In this document: piece after piece, positions 1-12,000 of the stretch | Layout of the letters: each line of letters begins with the position of its first letter | How positions within the stretch are numbered: the first letter of the stretch is position 1 | Origin: Taeniopygia guttata | Lineage: Eukaryota; Chordata; Aves; Passeriformes; Estrildidae | Assembly: GCF_048771995.1 (NCBI RefSeq) | Contig: NC_133063.1 | Coordinates: 10,022,001 to 10,086,000, forward strand | Length of the DNA stretch: 64,000 bases | Direction: 5' to 3' | Notes under the pieces: generated by a model | Told to the model about the DNA's origin: nothing | What the model saw: only the letters and a program-made list of their open reading frames with translations | Databases searched by the model: none | Program-made: the position numbers and the translations under genes

Positions 1-1227
1 AGCACCGGAGCCCAGAAACCTTGTTGTGAGAGGCTAGAGATTGCTGGCTCCAAACATTTCAGGTGCTTATGTGGGGAAAGGGGCAGATCAAGCCTCGCTG
101 TGGAGAGGTGATGCTTTGCTCTGTACACCCCACACTCCCAGGCCTGTATCCCAGCCCAGCAGTGCCCGCTGATCCCTGGCACAGCGGAGGCAATGCCCCA
201 CCCCTGTGTCTGGAACCCCTAACCCAGCTCCTAAATGGCCACGTGAGTGGCAGCCCCATGTGGGGGAAGGCCCCAGGAAAGCCGAAGGGATTTTAACTCA
301 GGCTATGTGGCAACCACATGTCTTTGCCCTACCTCCTCTTAGAATTCTATTAGCTGAACACCATTGGAACCAGGAATGGCAGATGTGTTGGTTCTTTTCT
401 ATATATTTTCTCTCATTCTCTCTTCCTCTTTGTTCTTCCAATTTCATTCTAGCAGATTTTTCAGTAACTTAAAATCTAACAGGCTTGGAATTTGTTAAGT
501 TGAATACGCTAAGTTAATGCTTGATGGAATGCTTTATGTTGATTGATTCCTGCTCTAAATGTTTTGCCAAAGTTCTCTGATTTTCACAAGTTGCCAGGGA
601 AGATTTTTGTGTTGTTCCGACCTCTTTTGAGAACATCTTGTCAGTAATTCTCCTGCTTTTCTACATCAGAGTTCGTGAACAAGTTGAAGTCCTTTTAAAG
701 TGTCTCACTGAGCAACGTTTTAGGGGCCTTACATTTTAACTGGCACAATGAGCAGGGTATTCTTGAGGTGACATGGGCATTTGATCCAGCAGTAACTGCT
801 CATGACATAATAAAGGAGAAATAAATTTTCAGTCAAGGCTGCTATCTTCTGGCAGAAAAGTAATAGACTCCCATGCAGAAAATGATGTCAACTGCTCTCT
901 ACTGACAGACCTGCTAAAAGCTTCTATAGAAAGCTTGTCCAGCCCTGAAGAGAGACGGAGACTGAGAAAAACTAGCACTATCCACAGTTACTGGTGGAGA
1001 AAAGATGAATTTTGGTAGAAGAAACTTTGAAAATCCCAGTACAGGACCATGCCCAGTATCCATATGCATGGAGGTTTGACTCAGAGAGCTCTGTGTTGCC
1101 AAGCAGCTAGAAAAGGAGCTGAATCAGTTGCCAATCGCCTTGGAGCCTGAAATAATAGCCAGCCTCAGGGCAGAGCAGGAATTGAATGCTGGGATGAAGC
1201 CAGCCCCAGAACCTGAGAAGCCAGTTA
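1..1227. other. no gene recognised
   Basis: No open frame with a recognisable domain and no exon homologous to the downstream kinase or coiled-coil genes was seen on either strand. The right part, from about 1100, may still belong to the LTR of the family X element that follows, but its outer boundary could not be fixed. Confidence 0.5.
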
Positions 1228-1303
1228 AACACGCTGGTTCAAAGCCAAAGAGCTGCAGAGCTGCAGCTGAGCAGTGCTGGGGAAGGCCTGGAACCAGCGT
1301 GTT
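1228..1303. repeat. 13-bp perfect inverted repeat
   Basis: AACACGCTGGTTC at 1228-1240 and its exact reverse complement at 1291-1303 flank a 50-nt spacer. The arms lie at or just beyond the outer end of the family X LTR, so this may be an LTR-internal hairpin. No function is shown by the sequence. Confidence 0.6.
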
Positions 1304-1309
1304 CTAGAA

Positions 1310-2955
1310 AGTTCCAGAAACCATCTGGCCAATCAACGGCTGTTGATCTGCATGGCCACTCCCAGTCAGTCCCAGAGTCCTTTACTCTCTATGATAAACT
1401 CACCAGAAGTTCCCTGGGTGTCATCCATTGTGGTTTTTCTTCTCCCGAGGCTTCCTGTTGCTCATTGATTGTCTGATGTGTGGCCACTTCATGGCCCATC
1501 CCCTCCAGGACAAGCTCCCACAACTCCCCCTTTTTGGATTTATTGAAAATGAAAGGTATAACAATCATAGTCAAAATAATAACCTTGTCTTAACTAAAAA
1601 CAACACAATACTTCATAGACTTGAACTAAACTTGAGAACTAAAATAAACAGGTGAGTTCATACTGCAGAGAATAACTAAACAAGAAGTAAATGCAATTTT
1701 CATTTCCCCTCACTTCTAAGGGCCCGAGTCCCAGGCATCTCTCTGCCAATTCATTCCCCCTCACTTACCCATAGATCAAAAGAGAAGAGAAAATCAAAAG
1801 GACTGGCGATGGCACCTGCCCCCGGTGCCCTTCCCCAAACACAAAAGCCAAAAGAAAAGGCTTTAGGGGGGACCAGCCTGTGAGGACCTTATGGTGTGGC
1901 CAGGCACGGGTCTCCTGTGGGGCACCAGAGTCGCTCCTCCGGCTGTCCGGAGGGTGCCGACTCTCCTGCCTAAATAATTAAAAGAACTGGGGTGACTGGC
2001 TTCTGAGGGTGGCCTGTATCGGGAATCTCTGAAACATGAATTACAACAAAAATCGGGGACTGCTAATACAACAGGAAAGCAGGAGCAGGGTTGAGGGCTG
2101 TCACAAGGTGGGTTAGGGTAGAATCCGGGGAGGCATGGCCAGTGCCCTCCTGGCATGGGCACGGAAAAGGAGGGCAGATGGCAGAGGCCTGGTGGCTGGC
2201 CTGTGCTCTTGAGCAGGTTCCATCTCCAGTCCTGTCTTTCTCAGGAATAGTGGGTTCAGGGGCACGCGACGGTGAAAACGAAAACTGGGAAAGGAAGTCT
2301 GCTAAACATTGTGCAACTAAAATTTCAACTGAAATGACCATCATATATACCACCAATTGCCACCAAACATCGCACAGTAAATGATTTTCAACAATCACTA
2401 TATGATCACTATATATCACTATAATAATGTAACAATGTACATTGAAATGAAAAACCGGAGTCCATGGGAAAGGTTAAAGGTAAAAGTCTAGAGGACATTC
2501 TTCCAGGGCATAGCCCCAAGAAGTCCTCCTGCAGGCCCACAGGCCTCCACAGTGGCTCACGCAGATCCAAACTGCACAAGTCTTCACTCCCACATGTTGG
2601 CCTTAGTTCCCGTGGCAGAACTTGCCTTCCCACTGGATACTCACCTGTGCCCGAGCCTGTGGAGAAGCCCGGCTCCCTCCCCCTCTGCCCACAGCAGCAC
2701 AGACACTCCCAACCTTTCCCAAGAGCTGCAACACAACCACAGCCACAGCAGCATGCCTTGCACTGCCACCACTGCTCTGCTCCATTTTGCCCCACTCTGC
2801 TCCTCTAGTCACTGCTGCCAGCCTGTCTCTCCACTAGAGGTTGTGGCCTGGAGGCACCAAGGTCAGAAGACCTTTGCCCACTTCCAGACCATGCCACAAA
2901 CCCCATATATGGCTTTTCCCACGTTTAAGAAACACCTGACCATTCAGAAGCAAGG
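1310..2955 (-). mobile_element. LTR retroelement fragment, family X copy 1 (LTR plus 3' internal part)
   Basis: Read on the minus strand, a purine tract (about 1537-1523) is followed by TGTGGGAGC at 1522, which looks like a polypurine tract and LTR start. The segment is the reverse complement of the element at 30500-32440, and its internal part (about 2046-2955) recurs in the same orientation at 44745-45728 and 55281-56264. No gag, pol or env motif was recognised, so the assignment to LTR elements rests on the tract/LTR layout and the dispersed copies. The outer end near 1310 is approximate: homology with the 32.4 kb copy fades after the shared GGAACTTTC. Confidence 0.6.
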
Positions 2956-2959
2956 GAAA

Positions 2960-5900
2960 TCTAACACATCTTGCTTCTCAATCTGGGACACTCAGGAAAT
3001 CAGATGTTGGCCTCTTCAGGGATCTGCTTGGTAGGCTACCATGGGATAATTCTCTTCTCCTAGAAAGAAGAGAGGCATAAGAAAGGCAGGTAATATTCAA
3101 GGACTACCTCCTCCAAGCTCAAGAGTAATGAATCCTGAAAACAGAAAGACAGGCAAAAACTCTGGGAGGCCTGGATAGATGAACAAGGTCCTGGAAGATC
3201 TCAAGTGCAAAAAAGAAGGACACAGAGGGTGGAAGCAAGGATAGGTAGGACCCCGGGATTAGTTAAATATGGCCACAGACATCAAAGGCAACAAGAAAAC
3301 CTTCTACAGATATATCCATGATAAAAGGAAGAGCAGGGCAAATGGTCTTCTTTCCTCTCCAGAGGAAAATGGGAGACCCGGTTTTCCAGGATTTGGACAA
3401 GACTGCCGTACTCAAAGAGTATTTTTCCTCAGTACTGGCAAGTACTCTGTGGCATGATCCATGAAAGTAAGGTGATGTTTAAAAGGACCCAGGTAAGGAA
3501 GGTGATGTTGATAATAAAATCTCATCCGGTTGTTCAAAAACACCAGTCTAGGTGATAGAGAACTCTTACACTTTTATTATATAGTCATCTTTACTCTGGC
3601 AAGTAGTCCTCTATTTAGTCTCAAACGTGCTGGTTAACAACCCTTACATTCCAATTGCTGCAAAAAACTCCAATACTGAGTAAGAGGTCAAATATGATAG
3701 GTGCACTTTGCCCAGACAAAGCAAGGTAGGAGAGAAAGAAAGACATCCAAGAGAGAAAGAGAAGAAAGAAGTTTACCAATCTGTAGTTCCACATTGATAC
3801 TGCTGCACAGATAGTATGGATCTGGGATAGCTAGACAAAAAGAAAAAGAGGAAAAAGGGCTGCAGGCAGGATCAAATTTTTAGAGTTAGCGTCTTTTATG
3901 CCTCTTATGCAAACTAAAATTTTTGTGCCAGTTTGTTCACCCATGAGCATCCATATCTCTCTCTAGAAGGTGAGTCCAGATGGGCATCTCTAGGTGGAAA
4001 GAAAAGCTGGCTTAGAACAGGGCTGTCCCACCTTCACAGGATCTTTCTTCCAATCACAGGTTTTATTTCACAACAGTCAGAATGTCTGAGATGTGCCTGG
4101 TCCTCACATCTAGCCACAGCAAGCTGCAGAAACAAAGGTCGGACTGGGCAAACGAAGAGAGCAGATCTGATTCAAAAGCTTACTTAAGAGATCTGAAGGT
4201 GCAAAAGTCCGTGGCACTCGATAAGAAGAATTCATGAATCCTGATGGAACTGCCAGAAGAAGAGACTAAGCCACCATCATAATATTTGTGAAGTAGTGAC
4301 AGTCTGGTGAGGATATCACCAACGGGAAAGGAAGAAGCATAAACCCCCCTTTTTAAAAAGAGAACCAAGAGACCCACATAACTACACGCCAGCCAGGCTC
4401 ACTGAGTCTGGCTCTCTTTGGCCACGGGACGGAGGCTGGCCGGCTGGCTGTCCCGCTGGTGGCCGCAGGGCAGACACGCGAGTGGCCACCCCGAGTCTGT
4501 GCCGAGACTGCCGCGGGTGGCGGTGATCGCTGCGGCGTGGGGAGCACAGCAGAGGCACAGAGCACGAGGAAACCGAGGCACAGCAATGAGAGAAGGACAC
4601 TTGCCTGAAACTCCAAAGATGTGATCCCGAAGGAGGGCAGAGCAAGTGACAAATCTGACCCTGAAGGGGCTACTTTTAAAGGGGAGGGGGAACACAGGGA
4701 GGACACAACCTTTGAGCAATAGGAGGGCATTAGGGGAGGGGTGCAGCGTAAGGGCTCCCCAACAGAAGCCAACACGGGGTGAGAGCAGAACTCACAATCC
4801 AATTCTGCTTTGAGGAAAGGATGAAAGACAGGGAACACTCCAGAACCAAAGGAGTGTGCTATCTTTGAGAGACAGGGGTAAGACAAGGCAACAAGGGAGG
4901 TATACAGGTGGATTGACATGTGGATTGACATACATTTTGGCAGGGAAAACTGTGGTAAACAACTCAGGACTGAGCCAAATGGGGTGCATAGAACCAACCA
5001 CTACAAACTTCTAACAAGGAATATTAAAACATACTACAGAAGAACAGACTGTAAAATAACAGACTACCACAGCTCACTTCTGCGCCAAGTGGATGCAGTG
5101 GTCATAAGTGACCGGTTCTGCTGGGATGGAAACCAACCACCAAATCCTTGCTGAATTCAGCAGTGGCAGCAGCAGTGCCTGGATCTGATGCCTAGCTCTG
5201 GGGCTGGGCTGGACAAAGGACACGCATGGCACACCGCCCCTGAAGGATGTGAGTTTGGAAACAACCACCTACCACTGTCTCCTGTTGTTTTGCGCTAGGG
5301 TCACAGCAGCCTGAGGCACTGGGTAGCCCTCAATGCCACCTGGGACTGCAGATGACAGGCCCTGGCCTCTGGGACCAAACACAGGGAGGGAGTCACTCTC
5401 CAGATGGAGCTTGCAGATGGAAAAGGCTGCCGTGAGCAGGCACCTCAAAAGGCAGACGAATGAGGCCCTCCTGCACTTTATCTGTGCCACGCAGCTACAC
5501 AGGCCTGGGTAGACAGCGCAGAGCACAGGGACAACAGAAAGCACAGAAAGAGGGACAAACCCATTCAAGCACAGAGACTTCTCATGATTGCTGAGCCCCA
5601 GACAGCCCCAAGGCTGCCGTCACCCACCAGTCCTTTTCTGCTGACAAAGAGCAGGTCCGGCGGGTGCCTTGCTCTGCTGGCCAGGGTCCTGCCAGCTCTC
5701 TGCTCTCTGCTCTCCTGTGCTGCCAGCAGACGTGCCTACCTTCTTCATTCCACTTGCAGAGCCTCGGACCTACAAGCCATGGCCAGGCGGGAGGCAGGAG
5801 CAGTCACAGAGGAGAGGTGCCGGCTACACCGAGCAGGAACCAAAAGCCTCTGCGTGCACAGCTGAAAGCCTCTATCTCCACAGGATGTTTTGGCTTCCCT

Positions 5901-6230
5901 GCTCTTCACTGGGAAATGCAATTGCCTTTTCTTCCTCATCCAGAAGTCCACAGCTGGGCAAAAGCTAGCCAATGGGTAGCATTCCAGAGGCACTGTAGGT
6001 TGGAGCTGGTAACGGAGGGAGACGGTTGCCAAATCCAAACCACACTAGAACGCCACACTTAAGAGGGACTTTCCATCTTTAAGAAAGAATGGCCAATTCA
6101 GAAGTGAACATAGAGCCTTATTCCATGGCTGACAAGGAAGGCAATTGTCCAACAGACTTGAGGGTGTGTAGGACTTTTATTGTGATTCCAGCTCCAAGCT
6201 GCCTTTGGAGAAAGCAATCCTGAAGTGGTC
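2960..6230. other. no supported gene; mixed repeat-like sequence
   Basis: Several open frames occur, the longest 214 codons on the minus strand at 4353-4997, but none shows a recognisable domain or splice structure. A GC-rich patch lies near 4400-4570 and a purine-rich stretch near 3700-3770. The right end (from about 6240) becomes similar to kinase-unit introns. Confidence 0.45.
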
Positions 6231-6239
6231 CTGGTCATC

Positions 6240-6875
6240 TCTTCTGCTTTCTCGATTGCTTTGCTGCAAGTTTCCTTTGTTTTCATTTGAAAAGCCTTCG
6301 GAGTGGGGATTTAGATGGTGGGGGCCGATGTGATCTGTAGAAGGAATAACAGAAGTACAGTCATAGAAACAACTGCAGTATGAAACCAGCCCCACAGCCA
6401 ATCCATTTCTCTCAAGTGTTTTGTCATTTCCAATGACTGGTGGGAAGCCAGGAGTCTAAAGGGAATCTAGGAAGCCAACTCATCTGCTCACTTTGGCCAG
6501 GCTAGCACACACTCCTTCTTCTGAGTCAGTGGCTAGGTTGCAGCCTCCTGCTGCTCCCAAAACAATCCCTGCTTTTGTCTTCACTCTAGAGGGAAGCTCA
6601 GGCAAAGCCCACACAGGCCCTGCTGCCCTCAAAAGCAAAAGGAATGCCCCAAGCGCTCCCTGCCTGCATCCTAGCATCACAGTGGCTTCTGGAGGGAGTC
6701 CAAAATTTCTCTTCCAGCACCAAATCACGGAGGAACACGAGCTACAGCTCTTGCTAAGGCACACACACTATAATCCACTGCTGGATCGGACAAAGAATGC
6801 ACAGGACATACTCAGCAGCTTCAGGCACCTCCTCAGCAGCCTGACAGCCAGCCCTCTCCCACAGCTCTAGCCTGG
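6240..6875 (-). pseudogene. collapsed remnant of a further PAK3-like unit
   Basis: Positions 6415-6790 are a close direct copy of 16255-16630, the stretch next to the Ser-rich linker exon of copy A. Positions 6270-6330 resemble the intron beside the penultimate kinase exon (compare 9140-9190 and 46240-46290). The kinase exons that should separate these two stretches are missing, so an internal deletion appears to have removed the catalytic domain. An exon-like block with a GT donor remains near 6811, but it has a stop in the expected frame. It is called a remnant from similarity alone. Confidence 0.55.
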
Positions 6876-7177
6876 CTCTGCAGAGGACTTCCCGTGAGAC
6901 CTCCCTCCTTCTGAGAGGAAGCTCTGGCTTTCCCATTCTCTTTGGGCCTGCATCACCATGCCTGCCCCCCTCAAACCTGCACTCTGGTAGCCTCTCACCA
7001 CACCGCTCCCTGAAGACAAAAAGGTCTCTCCAGCACGGTTTACCAAGGGCCAGCTAAGAGACAGTGCCCCCCAGACAGACAGAGTGCGGAGAAACAGTGC
7101 CCATATGGAGCACAGAGGAGTCCAAAACAACACACAAACTCTCTTCTCACAGCCTTTGCCTTTTGACTGGCTTTGCT

Positions 7178-7336
7178 TCAGAACTTTGCTTGTACAGCTT
7201 GCATGCTGGCAACTTCCTGCTTCATCTCCAGCAGCCTGTTCTCCCGGTCCTTCTGTACCTCCACCAGGAAGGTACAGAAGGAGCAGCTGTGTGCCAGCAG
7301 CTGCTGTGCCTCCAAACGCTGCCCTTCCAAGTCCTT
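7178..7336 (-). pseudogene. coiled-coil exon fragment (duplicate of the 18.2 kb exon)
   Basis: On the minus strand it encodes a Glu/Lys/Gln-rich heptad-like stretch containing VEVQKDRENRLLEMKQEV. The same exon recurs at 18183-18308, where the homologous frame ends at a TAA directly after MKQ. It belongs to the block 6240-7640, which duplicates 16170-18560. The parent protein was not identified. Confidence 0.5.
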
Positions 7337-8756
7337 ATGAGGGGAGGAAGACACTTCCACATGAAGTGCCAGCCAAGCTCCCCAGATAATCAGTGGAAGC
7401 TTCATGCCGTGCACAACCCCACACCTGAAAAGGGCACAGCAGTAGTGACTTTGTGCCCTACAGCAATGCTGTCCTAAGCAGAAAGTCAAAAGCAGGATCA
7501 GCAGGTGGGAGAATAGGAGATGCCACCTTCCTTTCCTGCTCCCATGGCTGCCCGTTTCCTGGCCCCTCTCCCCTCAGGATTTCTACCTGTTCTCAGAGGT
7601 TCATTTCCCCAAGTGCTGAAGTGCTCCTTGCCATCTCCTTTGCTTCCTGCATGATTTTGCTGCAGGGATGACAGCAATCAGGCTGTCAGAAGAGGCTTAA
7701 GAGAGGCTCCGCTGACTGGAGAAATGGATGCTGCCCAAAGGGAAAAAGAAACAAACCAAACCAAATTAAAAGACACAAAGGGAAAAGGAACCATTCTTTT
7801 CCAAACTGAGTTCCTTACAGGGTCAAGCTGCATTCCTCTAGCACCCTGAAATACACTAACATAGGACTGAAGGCACCATCAGCACGTGTGCCTTCATGCC
7901 CAGGATGCTGCTAGCACAGGCAAACATGGCCCACAGCTGCACTAGTCCATTGCTCAAGGTGTCATCACTTGCTGGGATTTTTGTCCTGACAGCACTGTGG
8001 GATTGCTGCTTGCTGTCCAAAGGTTTTGTTCCTTACAGGAAACTCAACAGACTTCTTCCAGCTCCTCTTTTCTACAGACATGAGCTATTGGAGTGTCCAA
8101 AAGAGATGTGGGGCATAAGACATTCCTCAGGAGACTCCCAAGAGCTCTGAAAATATCGATCCCACGTGTTGTTCTCAGGACCACAGCACACGCAGGTTTT
8201 CAGCAGCAAGCCAGGAGCAAGGACACAAAGCAGCAAGGCTCAGATGTGCTCAGCTCCAGCATGCAGGAAGAGTAGGCTCTGCCTTGGCATGGCCCCCCAC
8301 CTCCTGTGCTGGCCGGCATCTTCCTTGTCAGCAGGAAGAGCCAAGGAAGTGGCCTGGTCCTCGTCTGCCACAAAACCGGGCGGCAAAGCCGCAAGGATTC
8401 TCATCTACTTGAGCGGGCCAGGCAGCACATGGGTCTGGCACAAGTCCTGCTCAGCTGTCCCTGTTTGACTGGCAGAAAGCAGAGGCAGCAAGCTCAAAGA
8501 GTGGGGCAGGAGGGACAGGCTGAGTGCCCTGGGATGCTCACAAGGAGCTCCCCCACAGCCCCCGCCTTCCCACACACCAATCCAGAAGCGCTGGGCAGGG
8601 ACGGCTTTCGTCGTGTTCTTCAAGCCCACATCCCTGGCATTGCAATACTTCAGTTCCCTTTGCTAGCAGGTAAACCTGAATACACCACCCAAGAGCAAAA
8701 GAGGGCCACAGAAATGACCAGAAGGAGGGAGCTCTCCTCTGAGGAACAGCTGTGAG

Positions 8757-9088
8757 AGTTGTGCTGGTTTAGCCTGGAGAAGAGCAAGCCCCAAGGAGAA
8801 CTTTCAATATTTGTAGGGGCTTCTAAAATAATGGGGACATAGCTTTTAGTAGGGCCAATTGTAAGGGGACAAAGGTGAATAGTTTCAGCTAAAAGACACT
8901 CCATTCAGATTGGCTCTAAGGAAGAAACTGTTCCCAAGGAGAGTGCTGAAACACTGCCACAGGCTGCCCAGAGAGCTGGGAGGAGCCCCAAGCCCAGCAA
9001 CGTTCAAGGTCAGCTTGGATGGGACTCTGAGCAGCCTCATCCACTTCAAGATGTCCTTGCCAGTGGCTGATGTTTTGGACTAGATGAC
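8757..9088 (+). mobile_element. CR1: CR1 LINE, 3' end
   Basis: The stretch from CTGGAGAAGAG to GACTAGATGAC follows the order of the conserved avian CR1 3' end. It contains ACTGCCACAGGCTGCCCAGA and TTCAAGGTCAGCTTGGATGG. It lies in the last intron of copy A and explains part of that intron's extra length compared with copies B and C. Confidence 0.75.
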
Positions 9089-12000
9089 ATGCACTGGTCC
9101 CTCCTAGCCACAAAGAGTCTTGGATCCTGCTTGGCTTTCATTGGAAAAGCACCCAGAGTAGAGGTTATTAGATGGGGGGGCCCATGTGAAGCCCTGGAGT
9201 TTGCCCAAGAAACAAACCCTGACAGGGAACAGCTGCTTGGGCTGCAGCCGCTTTGCCTTGTACCTGCAGAAGTTTCTCGGCAGAGCCTCGCCTGTCCACA
9301 TCCATCTGCAGGCAGCAACCCAGAAATTCACACAAGCCAGAGGGCAGCCCGAGCTTGTGCAGATCTGGTACCCCTTGCTTGCCTATCAGGTAGCTAGCCT
9401 GAAGCAAAAGGAAACACGAGAGTCTACGTGATTCTTCCATATCCTTCAGTGCTCACCTAGAGCCCATCTTTGAAGCTCCAGTCCGCAGTGTCAATTTCTT
9501 TCCTAGCAGAGGTTTAGAGATGAGCCTTCTCTCCCAAAGGATAAAAGGCTCCAGTGCAGCCCCAGCTATTTCAAGCTGCAACAGGTCTTCCCTTGACAGC
9601 TGATCTGAGCCCCCGGGATGTTTTTAGAAAGAGGGCCTTGGTGGAAGCACTTCAAGTGGTGGGCATGGGATTTTGTCTAATGGACACGGACCAGAAGGAC
9701 ACCGCTCTCTGAGCGTATTTGCACCTTCCGTGTCACTGTTTTCCCGAATATAAGGAGCCTCTCCTGTGGCCATTTCTATTCCCACGATGCCAAGGGACCA
9801 GGTGTCCACTTTGGGGCCGTAGGGCCCTCTTCTCACCACCTCGGGTGCCATCCACCACGTGGTGCCAACCATCGACCTCCGTTTACTCTGCTCAAGGCTG
9901 AGCAGACCACAGAGGCCAAAATCAGCTGAGGAGAAAAACAAATGCTGCTTCAAGTAGGAAACCAAGGAAAAGGCTTTCTCAGGACGCCTACGTCTCAGAA
10001 TGCAGTGCTGATTCCAGCTGGAAAAGCAGCTGGGCTCTCTTTCCTCAGGGCTGCAGCCAAGGACGTGGGCATTTGTCCACTTAGTTACCCCCCACGATTC
10101 CCACCGTGCCTTTTCCTCACTCACCGCAACTTTTACGCTGAAACTCTCTCCTTTTGGAAGGAACGCACACACAAACCAGAGTTACTCTTGCTACCTTGTT
10201 GCTCTCTAGACCACTCAGCACCTTACAGCTGCGCCCTGGGCTTGCAGAGCGCTCCCTGCCCTCTCCCCGGCACCACTGCTGGGCACCCGCAGCCGCTCCA
10301 AAGCAGCCCCACACCGCCTGCCCGGAGCGCTGCGCCTGACCGAGAATACCCACCCAGCTTGACGGAGCCATCCCGGCCCAGCAGGATGTTTCCACTTTTG
10401 ATGTCTCTGTGGATCACCTGGTTGGCATGCAGGAAAGCCAGGCCTTGCAGGCACTGGGAGAGAAAAAAAGAAACAGGAGGCCAAAAGTGAGCCTGATCGG
10501 ATTTCGCCACACACAAAAGGAGTCTGCTCCTGAAGATTCACCGATCTCAAAGGAGCGTGAGCGCTGGCAAGAGGAAGAGCTTGCTGCTGCCACACTAGGA
10601 GAGCAGGATCTTTCCAAGGGAAGGCATATCAGTGCTTGAGGGGGAAACATCAGTCACTGCTCCAGATTGTCCCCGGCAAAGCCAGTCAGAGCCATCCCTG
10701 CTGCAGTGGATGCGCTCTCCCCGTCCGCAGGACAAACAATGCTTTGCCAAAAGAGGAAAAGTCCCTGCCTTGGCTACCAAGGGCATCACTGTCAGGTGGG
10801 AGATTGGAGGACAAGGGACAGCTGACTTGGAAGTAGCTCATGTGTCAGTTTTCAGTAGCAAGCACCATGGTGGGTGCCATGCCATCCTTTGAAGTTGAGA
10901 CCTGTGACAGACGAGTCTCTCTTTGGCTTTGCCACTGGTTTAAAACTTGGACACCAGCACCTTTGTGCTTACAGGCAAAGAAGGTATTGCAGAAAGGCAA
11001 AGGCTTGGAGAGGCAAAGTGCAGAACAGAAAATGACAGTGAAAACGAGACAGAGAGTTCAGTAATAGGATAGAAGAGTACAGAACAGACTAGAGTAAGAG
11101 CAGGGACACCGGCAGGCAGTTCAGCCCAGATGCTCTTTCCTTTCCGGAGCATAAGAGCAAGACAGAAAGAAAGCTCTGAGCATGGAATCACTCCCTTTGC
11201 AGCGCTTTCAAAGGACCAGTCTGTCCAAGCCATCCCAAGCACAAGCAGGACCCCTTACCTCCCGACACACTGTTGCTATGTGTCCTACAGCCAGACTTTT
11301 CATGCGGATCACATCAGCCAAGGAGCCTCCATCCATAAACTCCAACACCATCAGGACAACCTCATTGACAAGGTAGCTGCAAGACAAAAGCAACCGTGTG
11401 GAGCTGAATGTGCACAGCTAAATTGCTGCATGGAAGAAAAGACTACAGCTGAGTTTTGTGTCCAGGTCACTGGTAAGTGAAGAGGGAATCAAGTGAAGAC
11501 ACACTCCACCGAGGCTATCCAGTGCTTGCTGTCTGTGCCGTCTAAATGAGGAAGGCACATCCCTGGAAAAGGAGACGGTTTAGGTGGCAAGCAGGGGAAA
11601 GCGGCAGTTTTGTGACGCAAAGGTTAATCTGGAAGCAGACACATCCCAGCAGCTGCTTCATCTTCTTCATACACAAATTGCACCATTAACTCCAGCAGCA
11701 AGGAGGCACAGTCTCACAGCTTTTACTCAGGGCAGGTGGGTGTGCAGCATTGCCAACACCCTTTGGAAAACCTTGCAGAAAGGACAGTCACAAACAGGAA
11801 AAACAATTTCAAACCGGACAAATTATGTCTCTCCTAGCCTAGTCTTTTGGCATGCAAGGCAATGGAAAACAGTGCAAACAGTGCAAGGGAAATCATTTCT
11901 GTGATGCTTTCTCAGCACTTCTCCTCCAACACTTGGAAAAAATCCCGCCCAAAACAGCAGAACAACATGCAGTGAGTGAACATACATGCTGCTGGCTTAG

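Noticed and set aside
4353..4997. 214-codon minus-strand open frame
   Set aside because: No domain, Ser/Pro/Leu-rich chance composition, no splice or promoter support, and part lies in a GC-rich patch.
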